Notes: generated from the sequence alone by a model not told the origin. A stretch of 64,000 nt of DNA from Nitrospirillum amazonense (GCF_007828035.1 NZ_VITV01000004.1:635559-699558); one strand, 5' to 3'; counted from the first letter of the stretch, positions 1 through 7,659 are shown. Numbers and translations: made by a program.

Positions 1-225
1 GACCTGGCGCACGAGGCGGAGGACCGGCGGCTGGGCCGTCGCATCCACTGCCCGACGCTGGTGTTGTGGGGGAAGAAGGGCCTGGTAGGCAGCGCCTACG
101 ATCCACTGGCCGTGTGGGGGGAGGTTTGCCGCGATCTCCAGGGAGAGGCCCTGGACTGCGGCCATTTCCTGCCGGAAGAGCGCCCGCAGGATGTCCTGCG
201 CGCGCTCTTGGATTTCATGGGCTAG
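1..225 (+). CDS. alpha/beta hydrolase, C-terminal part only
   Basis: The frame is open from the first base to the TAG at 223, giving 74 residues; the N-terminus lies outside the window. The visible part contains PTLVLWGKKG, the strand before the acid-residue loop of alpha/beta hydrolases, then DCGHFLPEERP near the end, where the His of GHF would be the catalytic histidine. This spacing and the GHFLPEE pattern resemble haloacetate/haloalkane dehalogenase-like and epoxide hydrolase-like members of the fold. The nucleophile elbow is not in the window, so substrate cannot be assigned. It is convergent with the DUF1150 gene; the gap holds a copy of the dispersed repeat. Confidence 0.75.
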   Translation, partial: DLAHEAEDRRLGRRIHCPTLVLWGKKGLVGSAYDPLAVWGEVCRDLQGEALDCGHFLPEERPQDVLRALLDFMG

Positions 226-267
226 CTGCTACGCCCCGTTTTCCTTTCCCTGGGCCGCGATTGTGCG

Positions 268-352
268 GCCGCCGGGGATTACCGGGGAGCGAAGCGGACT
301 GGGAATCGAGGGCAGCCGAGGGCGCGGATGCGCCCGTCCGGCGTTTGAGGAT
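268..352 (+). repeat. dispersed ~85-bp palindromic repeat, copy A
   Basis: First of five related copies in the window (others near 2491, 27603, 45096 and 60385). Shared blocks in order are GCCGCCGG, a left stem arm, GGGGAGCGAAGCGGACTGG, a right stem arm, CGAGG, a second GC-rich hairpin and CCGGCGTTTGAGG. This copy is the most diverged in the first stem. It fills the convergent gap between the hydrolase and DUF1150 genes. Confidence 0.75.
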
Positions 353-368
353 ACACGGTGTATCCGCT

Positions 369-614
369 TCAATGCACCCGCTGGGCTTCCATGTCGTGCT
401 GGCGGACAGAGGCCAGCGCCACTTCGGGGGAGGCGGCCACAGCCAGCGGCGTGCCGTCGGCGGCGTGGATGGCATAGCCCAGGATGCCCTGGGTCACCAC
501 CGGCTTCACATAGGCCAGGACGTTCACGCCGAAGGCGGCGAAATCCTGGGTGGACAGGTGGCGCAGGGCGTCGGGGCTCAATGTCTGGAATTCGGTGTCG
601 AAGCTGTCGGTCAT
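369..614 (-). CDS. DUF1150 family small protein
   Basis: An 81-residue protein starting MTDSFDTEFQTLSPDALRHL, with the conserved core FAAFGVNVLAYVKPV and a tail ending in EAQRVH. This matches the alphaproteobacterial DUF1150 family, whose members usually sit directly after a small heat-shock gene, as here (86 bp after hsp20, same strand). The function is unknown; co-transcription with hsp20 suggests a stress role. The frame is open upstream to 704, but the ATG at 614 gives the usual family length and the upstream residues do not look like part of the family. The ribosome site is weak (GCGAG). Confidence 0.8.
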   Translation of the reverse strand: MTDSFDTEFQTLSPDALRHLSTQDFAAFGVNVLAYVKPVVTQGILGYAIHAADGTPLAVAASPEVALASVRQHDMEAQRVH

Positions 615-700
615 GATGTCACTCGCTTTTCGCAACGTGAGGAAAGACAGGCTTTTGGAAGCCCTGTCAGGGTGAAGGCGGAAAATGGCCCGATCTGGGA

Positions 701-1171
701 TCAACCGGGGCTTTTATCGGGCGAAACGTCGATGGTTTGTGGCTCGGGCGTGCCCTCGCCGGCGCCGCTGATCTTGATGGTGCGCACCTTGGGCTCCGGA
801 ATGGGCCGGCGCAGGTCAATGTGCAGCAGGCCATTATCCAGGCTGGCACCCAGAACCTCGATGCCGTCGGCCAGGACGAAGCTGCGCTGGAACTGCCGGG
901 CGGCGATGCCGCGGTGCAGGTAGATGCGCGACTTGTCGTCCTGCTGGCGGCCGCGGATGATCAGCTGGTTGTCCTCCGTCTGCACCTGCAGGTCGTCGAA
1001 CGTGAAGCCGGCCACGGCCAGGGAGATGCGCAGACCGTCTTCGCCGACCTGCTCGATATTATAAGGGGGATAGCCCTCGGCGGCGGACTTGGAAATCCGG
1101 TCGAGCGTGCGTTCGAACTGGTCGAAACCCAGCAGGAAGGGGCTGTTCAGGAACGAAACGCGGGTATTCAT
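701..1171 (-). CDS. small heat-shock protein, Hsp20/alpha-crystallin family
   Basis: A 156-residue chaperone that binds unfolding proteins without ATP. The alpha-crystallin domain runs from about residue 30 (PPYNIEQVGEDGLRISLAVAG) to about 130, with the family signature GIAARQFQRSF and a C-terminal I-x-I type element (RTIKI). The start at 1171 gives MNTRVSFLNSPFLLGFDQFER, the usual IbpA-like N-terminus, and has a strong GGAGG 7 to 12 bases upstream; the frame is open further but without a plausible start. It is first in an operon with the DUF1150 gene. A sigma-32 type promoter and a ROSE-like hairpin over the ribosome site point to double heat control. Confidence 0.93.
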   Translation of the reverse strand: MNTRVSFLNSPFLLGFDQFERTLDRISKSAAEGYPPYNIEQVGEDGLRISLAVAGFTFDDLQVQTEDNQLIIRGRQQDDKSRIYLHRGIAARQFQRSFVLADGIEVLGASLDNGLLHIDLRRPIPEPKVRTIKISGAGEGTPEPQTIDVSPDKSPG

Positions 1172-1284
1172 GATGGCGGCAACCTCCTCCAACGAGCGAG
1201 TATGCGGGGGCGGCCTCCGCGCCGGGCTCCATCCGAACCCGGTGCCTTCGGCCCGCTGCTTGGCGGCCCGGAACGGCACCGCCT
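1172..1284 (-). promoter_or_regulatory. candidate ROSE-type RNA thermometer in the hsp20 leader
   Basis: Read on the minus strand, the last part of the leader (1199 to 1184) is TCGCTCGTTGGAGGAG. In ROSE elements a UYGCU stretch folds back onto the Shine-Dalgarno AGGAG through a four-base loop, with a G facing a G in the stem. Here TCGCTC can pair with GAGGA across GTTG with the same G-G position. The leader from the predicted start of transcription is about 113 bases, a usual ROSE length. The upstream hairpins were not folded. Confidence 0.6.
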
Positions 1285-1290
1285 ACGGCA

Positions 1291-1319
1291 TACATGGGTA
1301 CCCCCTCCCACGGTTCAAG
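1291..1319 (-). promoter_or_regulatory. candidate sigma-32 (RpoH) promoter of hsp20
   Basis: On the minus strand CTTGAAC (1319-1313) is followed by CCCATGTA (1298-1291), with 17 bases between CTTG and CCCAT. This fits the heat-shock promoter pattern CTTG(AAA) ... CCCCAT. Transcription would begin near 1284, about 113 bases before the hsp20 start codon. Confidence 0.65.
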
Positions 1320-1869
1320 ACAAGCGCCGGCGCGCGGGGGCGGCTGAACAGCCGCGGAAGATCGTGGCGGGGACGGCCGGGGCGCGCCCCTCCTGTGATC
1401 ACCATCATGGCGGGGCGCACATGCCTTTCGGCCAGGGGGAGGGGCGGGATTCAGATACCCCCAGAAACTGTGGATAAGTCTGTGAAAGGGTAGTGCCGGG
1501 GCCAGGAGTCCCGGGGCTCTGCGCTCTTTGCTCAAGAAATAGGCAATAAAAGCAAGCCATTGAAGTTAAAAGATATTAATGGCAATACGTTTGCGTCGCC
1601 TGGGGTATTTCCTTATCGCGAAGGTCCATGGCGGGCCCTGATTCGCCCTTGACAGGCTTGTGGACCGCCGGACGGCAGCGGTCGCGCCGGGGAGTGGGGA
1701 GATTCCTTGAGGCTAGGCCCTCCGTCGGGGGATTCGAGTCGCGCCGCCATGCGTCTTCCCTGCCGTTGGTAGGGGTTTATCTCCGGCGTCGCGCTTGATC
1801 AGCCGCCGGGGTCATGACACAAGCATTGCCAGCTACCATTCAGGCTTACCGCCTTTTTCGAGGTGACCC
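1320..1869. other. gene-free stretch with one DnaA box and an AT-rich tract
   Basis: No credible gene is seen here. It holds a perfect DnaA box (TGTGGATAA, complement of TTATCCACA) at 1469-1477 and an AT-rich tract at about 1545-1600 with TTAA at 1566 and 1576, separated by 6 bases, close to but not equal to the CtrA pattern TTAA-N7-TTAA. The rest is GC-rich and unremarkable. Confidence 0.5.
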
Positions 1870-2460
1870 ATGCGTCGTCTGTTCTTGGCCCTTGTTCTCG
1901 GTCTGCTGGTCGTGGCACCCGCCGGCGTGGGCGTACGATCCGCCTGGGCCCAGTCGGGCGGTTTCGGCTTTGCCGACGAGACGCCTATCACCCTGAACGT
2001 GGCTGAGATTGAGGTGGTGAACGATTACGTGTCGCCCATGAAGCCGCCCAACATCGAATACCAGCTGCAGCTGACCCCGGCCGAGGTGGTGCGCCTGTGG
2101 GTGCAGGACCGGCTGAAGGCCGCCGGTTCCAGCGGCAAGGCCCGGGTCGTCATCAAGAACGCCAGCATCGTGGAAGTGAACCTGCCCCGCACCACCGGCG
2201 TGAAGGGCTGGTTCACGACGGACCAGTCGCAGCGGTATGACGGACGGGTGGAGGTGGAGATCCAGGTCGATATGCCGGCCAAGGGCTATGCCGGCAGTAC
2301 ATCGGTGGTGGTGACCTCCAGCCAGTCGGTGTCCGAGGATGTGACCCTGAACCAGCGGGAAAAGACCTGGTCGCAGCTGGTGCGCGACATGGCCCGCGAC
2401 ATGGACGCCCAGCTGGCCAAGGGTATCCGCGACAACCTGTTCGCGGCGATGATTCTCTGA
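1870..2460 (+). CDS. secreted protein of unknown function
   Basis: A 196-residue protein with a clear Sec signal peptide: MRRLFLALVLGLLVVAPAG followed by a likely cleavage after SAWA. The mature part contains ETPITLNVAEIEVVNDY, then a region with LTPAEVVRLWVQDRLKAAG and a C-terminal stretch LVRDMARDMDAQLAKGIRDN. No cysteine lipobox is present, so it is probably soluble periplasmic. I do not recognise a named domain. The start ATG has a weak GAGGTGA upstream. It stands alone between a large upstream gap and the convergent folE. Confidence 0.8.
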   Translation: MRRLFLALVLGLLVVAPAGVGVRSAWAQSGGFGFADETPITLNVAEIEVVNDYVSPMKPPNIEYQLQLTPAEVVRLWVQDRLKAAGSSGKARVVIKNASIVEVNLPRTTGVKGWFTTDQSQRYDGRVEVEIQVDMPAKGYAGSTSVVVTSSQSVSEDVTLNQREKTWSQLVRDMARDMDAQLAKGIRDNLFAAMIL

Positions 2461-2463
2461 GTT

Positions 2464-2574
2464 CCTCAAGCGCCGGCGGGAGTTTTTAGTTTGCCTCAGG
2501 CGCCGGCGGGGCATCCGCCCCTAGGCTATCCTCAGTTTCCAGTCCACTGCGTTCCCCGGAAACTTCCGGCGGCC
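2464..2574 (-). repeat. dispersed ~85-bp palindromic repeat, copy B
   Basis: Read on the minus strand, the core (2574-2491) matches the other copies: GCCGCCGGAAGTTTCC, then GGACTGGAAAC, a GC-rich hairpin and CCGGCGCCTGAGG. A second partial copy of the 3' end (CGCCGGCGCTTGAGG) follows at 2482-2464, so this locus has an end duplication. It lies in the convergent gap between the secreted-protein gene and folE. Confidence 0.75.
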
Positions 2575-2622
2575 ACGGTCGTGGCCTAGGGAAAACGAAG
2601 GGATGGGTGGCGTGTGACCAAA

Positions 2623-2660
2623 GGAAAAGGCCGGTGGCGTTGTCGCCACCGGCCTTTTCC
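2623..2660. terminator. strong rho-independent terminator, bidirectional
   Basis: A perfect 17-bp stem (GGAAAAGGCCGGTGGCG and its complement) with a 4-base loop; each strand ends its stem in TTTTCC. It lies 18 bases past the folE stop codon and can also stop leftward or rightward traffic. Confidence 0.85.
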
Positions 2661-2677
2661 ATGGGGCGCTTACAGCC

Positions 2678-3346
2678 TTAGAACATACTCCCCGCCGGGC
2701 TGGGATTGCCGATCATGGCCAGGAACTCGCGGCGGGTGCTGGGGTCGCTGCGGAAGGCGCCCAGCATGCGGCTGGTGACCATGGATACGCCGGGCTTGTG
2801 CACGCCGCGGGTGGTCATGCACTGGTGCGACGCCTCGATCACCACGGCCACGCCCAGGGGCTGCAGCACCTCGTCGATGGTATTGGCGATCTGCGAGGTC
2901 ATCTTCTCCTGGATCTGCAGGCGCTTGGCGTAGACCTCCACCACCCGCGCCAGCTTGGAGATGCCGACCACGCGCGACCGGGGCAGGTAGGCCACGTGGG
3001 CCACGCCGATGATGGGCACCATGTGGTGCTCGCAATAGCTTTCGAAGCGGATGTCGCGCAGCACGACCATCTCGTCGTAGCCGTCGGTCTCCTCGAACGT
3101 GCGGGCCAGCAGCTCCATGGGGTCGGAGGCATAGCCGGCGAAGAATTCTTCATAGCTGCGGACCACGCGGTCGGGCGTGCCCAGCAGGCCTTCGCGCGTG
3201 GGGTCGTCGCCGGCCCAGCGCAGCAGGGTACGGACCGCTTCCTCCGCTTCCTCCCGGCTGGGGCGGCCTTGGGCGACCACGGTGCGGCGCCCGTGGACCG
3301 GCCCGGCCACGATCTTGTCGGCAGGGGTGTTTTTGGCGTGGGTCAC
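2678..3346 (-). CDS. folE: GTP cyclohydrolase I
   Basis: Converts GTP to 7,8-dihydroneopterin triphosphate, first step of tetrahydrofolate (and queuosine-type) synthesis, in the cytosol. The 222-residue protein has the zinc-binding set C105, H108 (in YCEHHMVP) and C176 (in SHQCMTTRG), plus the conserved [17 protein letters not shown] helix and the GVHKPG segment. The length fits the family. The start is GTG at 3346 with GGGAGA upstream. The gene is single, with a strong terminator behind it. Confidence 0.95.
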   Translation of the reverse strand: MTHAKNTPADKIVAGPVHGRRTVVAQGRPSREEAEEAVRTLLRWAGDDPTREGLLGTPDRVVRSYEEFFAGYASDPMELLARTFEETDGYDEMVVLRDIRFESYCEHHMVPIIGVAHVAYLPRSRVVGISKLARVVEVYAKRLQIQEKMTSQIANTIDEVLQPLGVAVVIEASHQCMTTRGVHKPGVSMVTSRMLGAFRSDPSTRREFLAMIGNPSPAGSMF

Positions 3347-3504
3347 GGTGTTTCTCCCTCGGGCGGGCTGGCGTGGTTGGTGACGGGGCGTCTAGGCCCG
3401 GATTCGGGACCATATGGTCGGGTTCTGTACAAGCACGGGTGCGGGGCCGTCTGTGACAGCGGTCGGCTTGGTCTCGTGTCTTTATCTACGAGCGGGCGGG
3501 GCTG

Positions 3505-3897
3505 TCAGTTCAGCGCCCCACGCTCATGGGGGCTATCCAGGGAGAAAGCCGGGATGCGCACGTCGAAACGGCTACCGTCCGTACGCTCCATCTGATAGCT
3601 GCCGACCATGATGCCCGACGGCGTGCTCAGCGGCGTGCCGCTGGTGTATTCGAAGGATTGTCCGGGGCTCAGCACCGGCTGCTCGCCCACCACACCGGCG
3701 CCCCGCACCTCCTGCACCCGGCCGCGGGCGTCGGTGATGTGCCAGTGGCGGCTGCGCAGCTGCACCGTCTCGCCACCGGTGTTCTCGATTCGCACGGTGT
3801 AGGCCCAGACATAGTGACCTTCACCGGGGGACGACTGATCCTCCAGGAATTCGGGGCGCACGCTGACCCGGATGGCGTGGGTGGTTTCACTGTACAT
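3505..3897 (-). CDS. apaG: ApaG domain protein
   Basis: A 130-residue one-domain protein. It has the ApaG features: [12 protein letters not shown] near the N-terminus, [26 protein letters not shown], and a C-terminal region with [21 protein letters not shown] and GSYQM. ApaG has a fibronectin-III-like beta fold; in enterobacteria mutants affect Co2+ resistance and Mg2+ efflux, but the biochemical role is unclear. It is transcribed towards folE with a 158-bp gap in which I see nothing definite, and is probably its own unit. Confidence 0.93.
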   Translation of the reverse strand: MYSETTHAIRVSVRPEFLEDQSSPGEGHYVWAYTVRIENTGGETVQLRSRHWHITDARGRVQEVRGAGVVGEQPVLSPGQSFEYTSGTPLSTPSGIMVGSYQMERTDGSRFDVRIPAFSLDSPHERGALN

Positions 3898-4380
3898 GGG
3901 ACATGTCTTTCAGGGCGTTCTTCCCGTGTCGCCGGCCGGCGGCTGGTTCCCCCAGCGCCTGGTTGGTCCGCGACAAAATCTCCTGTTCCACCCTTCTTAG
4001 GCCTGTTCGCGGTCAATCTCCAGGGTCTTGGGCGCGGGGATGGCGGGCGGGGGCCCTGCATTGCGAAGGGGGATGGGCCCCCAGCAATGCCGAGAGCGGG
4101 AGGCCGATCCCAACCCAGCGGGGATCAGACCTAAAAAACCCGCTTGCGCCCAGGGGGGCTTGGCCTCATATAGGCCCTCAGGTGCAACTACCGACGGCGC
4201 GTTACATGTACGCCAGCCTCCTCCTTCGACGACGATCCTCCGGTCGCCTGCTGTGCGGGCGACAGGGTCGTATCACGGCCGGATGCTGACGCGTCGCCCC
4301 ACTCCTGGCGACGCCCCTCGGTTCCGGTCTCTAGGCGCCCACCGCGCCATCGTTTTAGAGAACCGGGACACCCCAATCGT
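3898..4380. other. gene-free divergent intergenic region
   Basis: About 480 bases between divergent apaG and the acetyltransferase gene. I see no convincing gene, riboswitch or terminator. TATAGG near 4169 could serve as a -10 element, but no good -35 is at the right distance. Base composition is like the neighbours. Confidence 0.4.
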
Positions 4381-4989
4381 ATGATCCTGACGACTGAGCT
4401 GCCGGCGCACGCCGGCGCCATCGAACGCCTGCTCGACACCGCCTTCGGACCGAAGCGCAAAGCCAAGACCGTTTACCGCCTGCGTCGTGGCGTGGCCCCC
4501 GTGGCCGACCTGTGCATGGTGGCGCTGGACGAAGAGGCGCCGGGCTACTCCGCCGCCCAGCCGCGCCTGGTGGCCTCCATCCGCTACTGGCCGGTGATGG
4601 CCGCCGACGGTACCATGACCCTGATGCTGGGCCCCATCGCCGTGGCCGAGGATTACCGGTCCGCCGGCCTGGGCGGCCAGTTGATCCGCGCCAGCCTGGC
4701 CCGGGCCGAGGCGCTGGGCTATGCCAGCGTCCTGCTGGTGGGCGATGCCCCCTATTATAACCGCTTCGGCTTCACCCGCCGGCCGGTGCTGGGCCTGAAG
4801 CTGCCGGGCCCGGTGGAACTGGATCGCTTCCTGGGCCTGGAGTTCATCCCCGGCTCGCTCAGCAAGGCCCACGGCATGCTGGGCCGCGCCCCGACCCGCA
4901 CGGCCGCTCCCGCAGTCACGGCCGAGGCCCCCACGGCCGAGACTGGCGTGGCCAAGCTGGTCCGCCCGCGCCGGAGGGCGGTTCGCTGA
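4381..4989 (+). CDS. GNAT family N-acetyltransferase
   Basis: A 202-residue protein of the GCN5-related acetyltransferase fold, using acetyl-CoA. The beta4 strand TLMLGPIAVAEDYRSAGLGGQLI contains the pyrophosphate loop (R/Q-x-x-G-x-G/A, here RSAGLGG), followed by the helix and YASVLLVGDAPYYNRFGF, a pattern typical of YhbS-like acetyltransferases. The acceptor substrate cannot be told. The C-terminal ~40 residues are Ala/Arg-rich and probably disordered. The gene stands alone ahead of tRNA-Gly. Confidence 0.88.
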   Translation: MILTTELPAHAGAIERLLDTAFGPKRKAKTVYRLRRGVAPVADLCMVALDEEAPGYSAAQPRLVASIRYWPVMAADGTMTLMLGPIAVAEDYRSAGLGGQLIRASLARAEALGYASVLLVGDAPYYNRFGFTRRPVLGLKLPGPVELDRFLGLEFIPGSLSKAHGMLGRAPTRTAAPAVTAEAPTAETGVAKLVRPRRRAVR

Positions 4990-5090
4990 ACCATCCGGCC
5001 CCCCGGCCAATTGCAACGGCCGGGACCCGTGACCGATGTGCCCCTGAGGATCGAGTTTCCTGCGTTTCCAAGCAGCGGCCCTACTACCGC

Positions 5091-5119
5091 TTGAACGCCG
5101 CCCCGGAAAGCCCTATAAG
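5091..5119 (+). promoter_or_regulatory. sigma-70 promoter of tRNA-Gly
   Basis: TTGAAC (5091-5096), 17 bases, TATAAG (5114-5119). The tRNA 5' end is 13 bases beyond the -10, a usual distance for a short tRNA leader. Confidence 0.8.
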
Positions 5120-5131
5120 CTCCTTCCCGGC

Positions 5132-5205
5132 GCGGGTGTAGCTCAATGGTAGAGCAGAAGCTTCCCAAGCTTACGACGAGGGTTCGATTCCCTTCACCCG
5201 CTCCA
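5132..5205 (+). tRNA. tRNA-Gly (anticodon CCC)
   Basis: A full cloverleaf: acceptor arms GCGGGTG and CACCCGC, D stem GCTC/GAGC, anticodon loop TTCCCAA (anticodon CCC, reads GGG), T arm with GGTTCGATTC, and an encoded CCA end. The closing pair of the anticodon stem (G-A) is mismatched. The 3' 48 bases are the left attachment repeat of the island, so integration keeps the tRNA intact. Confidence 0.95.
5158..5205 (+). repeat. attL: 48-bp direct repeat, inside tRNA-Gly
   Basis: From the anticodon stem to the CCA end of tRNA-Gly this sequence is identical to 25418-25465. It diverges at both sides of the 48 bases. It is the crossover region of the tyrosine integrase encoded just downstream. Confidence 0.92.
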
Positions 5206-5300
5206 ACAACTTCCCTAGAAAATCAGCCACTTAGCGCCCCGGCGATGTGCCGGGTGGGGCCGCGTTGTGCCTGATTCTGCCCCATGCTAGCTTACGCCAG

Positions 5301-5405
5301 TGCTTACACGGCGGCGGTGTAAGCAGGTCGGAAGCCCCTTTCGCGAATCGCGCCGACGGGCGTTTCGGCCTCGATCACCGTCCATGTAAGCACCCCGTGT
5401 AAGCA
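5301..5405. promoter_or_regulatory. arm-type integrase binding sites, left end
   Basis: Four copies of a 9-mer lie between attL and the integrase start: TGCTTACAC (5301), GTGTAAGCA (5317), ATGTAAGCA (5384) and GTGTAAGCA (5397), the first inverted against the rest. They lie near 100-200 bp from the core, as expected for arm sites. Related sites occur at the right end (25340-25360). Confidence 0.65.
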
Positions 5406-5423
5406 AATTGGGGTGGCTGACCC

Positions 5424-6602
5424 ATGGCCCGTGTCCGTCTCACCAAGACCCTCGTGGATGAGCTGCAACCGCCCGACAAGGGGCAGAGCTTCATTTGGGA
5501 TAGCGATGTGCCCGGCTTCGCCGTGCGCGCCACGGCCAGCGGGGCCAAGGCCTGGGTGGTGCAGATGCGGGTGCGCGGCGGCAAAGAGCGGCGCATGGTC
5601 ATCGGCTTTTGCCACAAGGTGCCCTTGGACAAGGCCCGGATCGAGGCCCGCAAGGTCATCGCCGCCGCCGACCTGGGCCGCGACCCGGCGCAGGAGCGCC
5701 GAGAGGCCCGCGAGGTCAAACCCGACACCAACCCCACCCTCACGGAATTCGCCGAGCGGTGGATGGAGGAGGTGGCCGGCCGCCGCAACCGGGCCGGCAC
5801 CATCAAGAACCGCCGCTTGCTGCTGAAGAACCACATCCTGCCCCACCTGGGCGAGAAGCGCCTGGCCGACATCGGCCGGCGCGACGTCGAGGACATGCAC
5901 CACCGCGTGTCCCAGAAATTCCCCGTGGCCGCCAACCGCGCCGTCTCCCTCTGCTCCGCCCTGTTCGCCACGGCGGAACGCTGGGGCCTGCTGACCGAGA
6001 ACCCGGCCACCAAGGTGGAGCGCAACACGGAGGAGGGGCGCGAGCGCTACCTGACGCCGGAGGAGATCGCTCGCCTGCAAACCGCCCTGGACCAGAGCCC
6101 GGCCCAGGACTCGGCCGACGTGGTACGCCTGCTGCTGCTGACCGGCGCGCGGGTGGGCGAGGTGTTGGCCATGCGCTGGGACCAGGCCGACCTCGCGGCC
6201 GGGGTGTGGAGCAAGCCGGCCGCCACCACCAAGCAGAACAAGACCCACCGCGTGCCCCTGTCGCCGGCGGCGGTGGCGGTGCTGGCCAAGCGACAGCAGG
6301 CCGCCAAGACGTCCCCATGGGTGTTCCCGGGGCGGGAGGGCCCGGCGCACCACATGACCACCGTGCGCACCTTCTGGACGGCGGTGTGCAAGCGGGCGGG
6401 CATCCAGGCCGTGCGCATCCACGACCTGCGCCACACCTTCGCCAGCCTGCTGGTGTCGTCCGGCGAGAGCCTGCCCGTAGTGGGCGCCCTGCTGGGCCAC
6501 ACCCAGGCCAAGACCACCAGCCGATACGCCCATCTGCTGGACGATCCCCTGCGCCGCGCCGCCGAGCGGGTGGCCGCGATCACCAGCGGCGGTAAGCTGT
6601 AG
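5424..6602 (+). CDS. tyrosine-type site-specific integrase of the island
   Basis: A 392-residue recombinase that integrates and excises the island at tRNA-Gly. Residues 1-95 form the DUF4102-like arm-binding domain (FIWDSDVPGFAVRATASG), about 105-190 the SAM-like core-binding domain, and 205-385 the catalytic domain. Catalytic residues visible: R243 (TGARVGE), K273, H333 and R336 (HDLRHTFAS), H359 (LLGHTQ) and nucleophile Y368 (SRYAHL). Length fits P4/phage-type integrases. It starts 218 bp after the tRNA, directly after the arm-type sites, which likely let the protein repress its own promoter. Confidence 0.95.
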   Translation: MARVRLTKTLVDELQPPDKGQSFIWDSDVPGFAVRATASGAKAWVVQMRVRGGKERRMVIGFCHKVPLDKARIEARKVIAAADLGRDPAQERREAREVKPDTNPTLTEFAERWMEEVAGRRNRAGTIKNRRLLLKNHILPHLGEKRLADIGRRDVEDMHHRVSQKFPVAANRAVSLCSALFATAERWGLLTENPATKVERNTEEGRERYLTPEEIARLQTALDQSPAQDSADVVRLLLLTGARVGEVLAMRWDQADLAAGVWSKPAATTKQNKTHRVPLSPAAVAVLAKRQQAAKTSPWVFPGREGPAHHMTTVRTFWTAVCKRAGIQAVRIHDLRHTFASLLVSSGESLPVVGALLGHTQAKTTSRYAHLLDDPLRRAAERVAAITSGGKL

Positions 6603-6618
6603 GGCGGGAGCGCCGCGA

Positions 6619-7335
6619 ATGATCGAGCGGACCTTCCTCATTCAACTGCCTGACCTGACCGAGGGATTGCCCCAGCACTTCTTTCACACGGTGCCGTGGC
6701 CGGATTGGCGGGAGGCGGGCGACTATCAGGCCATCGATGAGCATTACGCGGCGGCCGTGGCTCGACGGGAGGCGTTTGAACGGAATTGGGACCAATACGG
6801 GGGGATGCCGGAAAGGCTGCGGCACGTCCTGGGCTATGACCGGCAGGAGTCCGAGACCAGGGCCCGGATCGCCCACGACCCCGCCTACGACTATCACGCT
6901 GCGTGGGAGTTCCTGCGCCGGAACCAGGGCTATCAGCGCGATTGGGCGATATGGAGCCGGGCCCGGGAACGGGCGCAGGGGAACGAGGCGGCGGGGCGAC
7001 AACGACTCGACGCCGAAGACGTCCTTCGTGAGCGCTACGGGATCGATACCGACTTCGACAAGCCCGCCGATCCGTTCACCGGCGGCATGCCCAAATTCCT
7101 GAAGTTCGCGCAGGCGCCGACCCGGAAATTCCGCCGGTCCGTCCAGAACTACACCTCGTATCTCCGCGTGTTGGACGGTCTGGCGGCGGGCGTCAGCCGT
7201 TCGGAAATCGCGGCCGTCGTCTTCCCTGGGGAGGGCGGCAAGAAGCGGTTGGAGCGCGCTGTGGCGGTTTCACAGGCGCTGGTCGGTGGCGGCTATCGTG
7301 AGATCGCCACCCGGCACCGGGATTGGCTTTCCTGA
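6619..7335 (+). CDS. DUF6499/DUF2285 DNA-binding-type protein
   Basis: A 238-residue protein. The middle holds AAWEFLRRNQGYQRDW (about residues 94-109), the mark of the transcriptional-regulator-like DUF6499 domain; the C-terminal 90 residues (about 145-238) resemble DUF2285, with YTSYLRVLDGLAAGVSRSEIAAVVFPGE and a helix-turn-helix-like end. Such proteins are common in alphaproteobacterial integrative and conjugative elements and are thought to be regulators or replication helpers; no biochemistry is established to my knowledge. It follows the integrase by 16 bp and is immediately followed by five iterons, which makes it a candidate iteron binder. Confidence 0.75.
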   Translation: MIERTFLIQLPDLTEGLPQHFFHTVPWPDWREAGDYQAIDEHYAAAVARREAFERNWDQYGGMPERLRHVLGYDRQESETRARIAHDPAYDYHAAWEFLRRNQGYQRDWAIWSRARERAQGNEAAGRQRLDAEDVLRERYGIDTDFDKPADPFTGGMPKFLKFAQAPTRKFRRSVQNYTSYLRVLDGLAAGVSRSEIAAVVFPGEGGKKRLERAVAVSQALVGGGYREIATRHRDWLS

Positions 7336-7357
7336 ACGTTGGCCCTCCCCTGATGCC

Positions 7358-7462
7358 GTGTGCCGCCCCAATCCGGATGTGTGCCCGCCCTCTTGCCCCG
7401 TGTGCCGGCCATTTCGGGGTGTGTGCAGGCCGTTTCCCGCCGTGTGCCGAACCATAGGCGCG
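7358..7462 (+). repeat. five 21-bp iterons
   Basis: GTGTGCC (once GTGTGCA) recurs at 7358, 7379, 7400, 7421 and 7442, exactly 21 bp apart, all in the same orientation, with a looser GCCNTTTC-like part inside each unit. 21 bp is two helical turns, so all sites face one side of the DNA, as in plasmid origin iterons. The region is not coding in the accepted annotation; reading frames through it only show a 7-residue shadow repeat. Confidence 0.85.
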
Positions 7463-7541
7463 CTCGCATGGCCGCCCGTGGTTTGGCACCGAAAGCCGCC
7501 CCAGGGTTTCTGCGGGTTCCAAAGGCGGGCAAAAGCAACAA

Positions 7542-7592
7542 GGGGAAGTGCAGGATACGCAATTTGTCCGTACAAATTTCTCCTGCTTCCCC
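7542..7592. other. long imperfect hairpin, candidate oriT
   Basis: Outer stem GGGGAA/TTCCCC and GCAGGA/TCCTGC with a 2-base bulge on the left, then an internal loop, then an inner 7-bp stem AATTTGT/ACAAATT with loop CCGT. It lies 68 bp before mobC. Origins of transfer usually hold such inverted repeats next to mobC, so this is a candidate oriT; no nic motif is recognised. Confidence 0.45.
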
Positions 7593-7659
7593 GGTGGGGA
7601 AGGTGCCGGCGATCCGGCAATCCTCCGCGTTGGCGGAGGCGGAAGCGACCGGAGGGGGA

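Noticed and set aside
3898-4380. SAM-II or other riboswitch before the acetyltransferase gene
   Set aside because: No conserved riboswitch core could be recognised in the region on either strand.
5304-6641. 445-codon minus-strand frame over the integrase
   Set aside because: Shadow frame; covers the arm sites and integrase exactly and has no family features.
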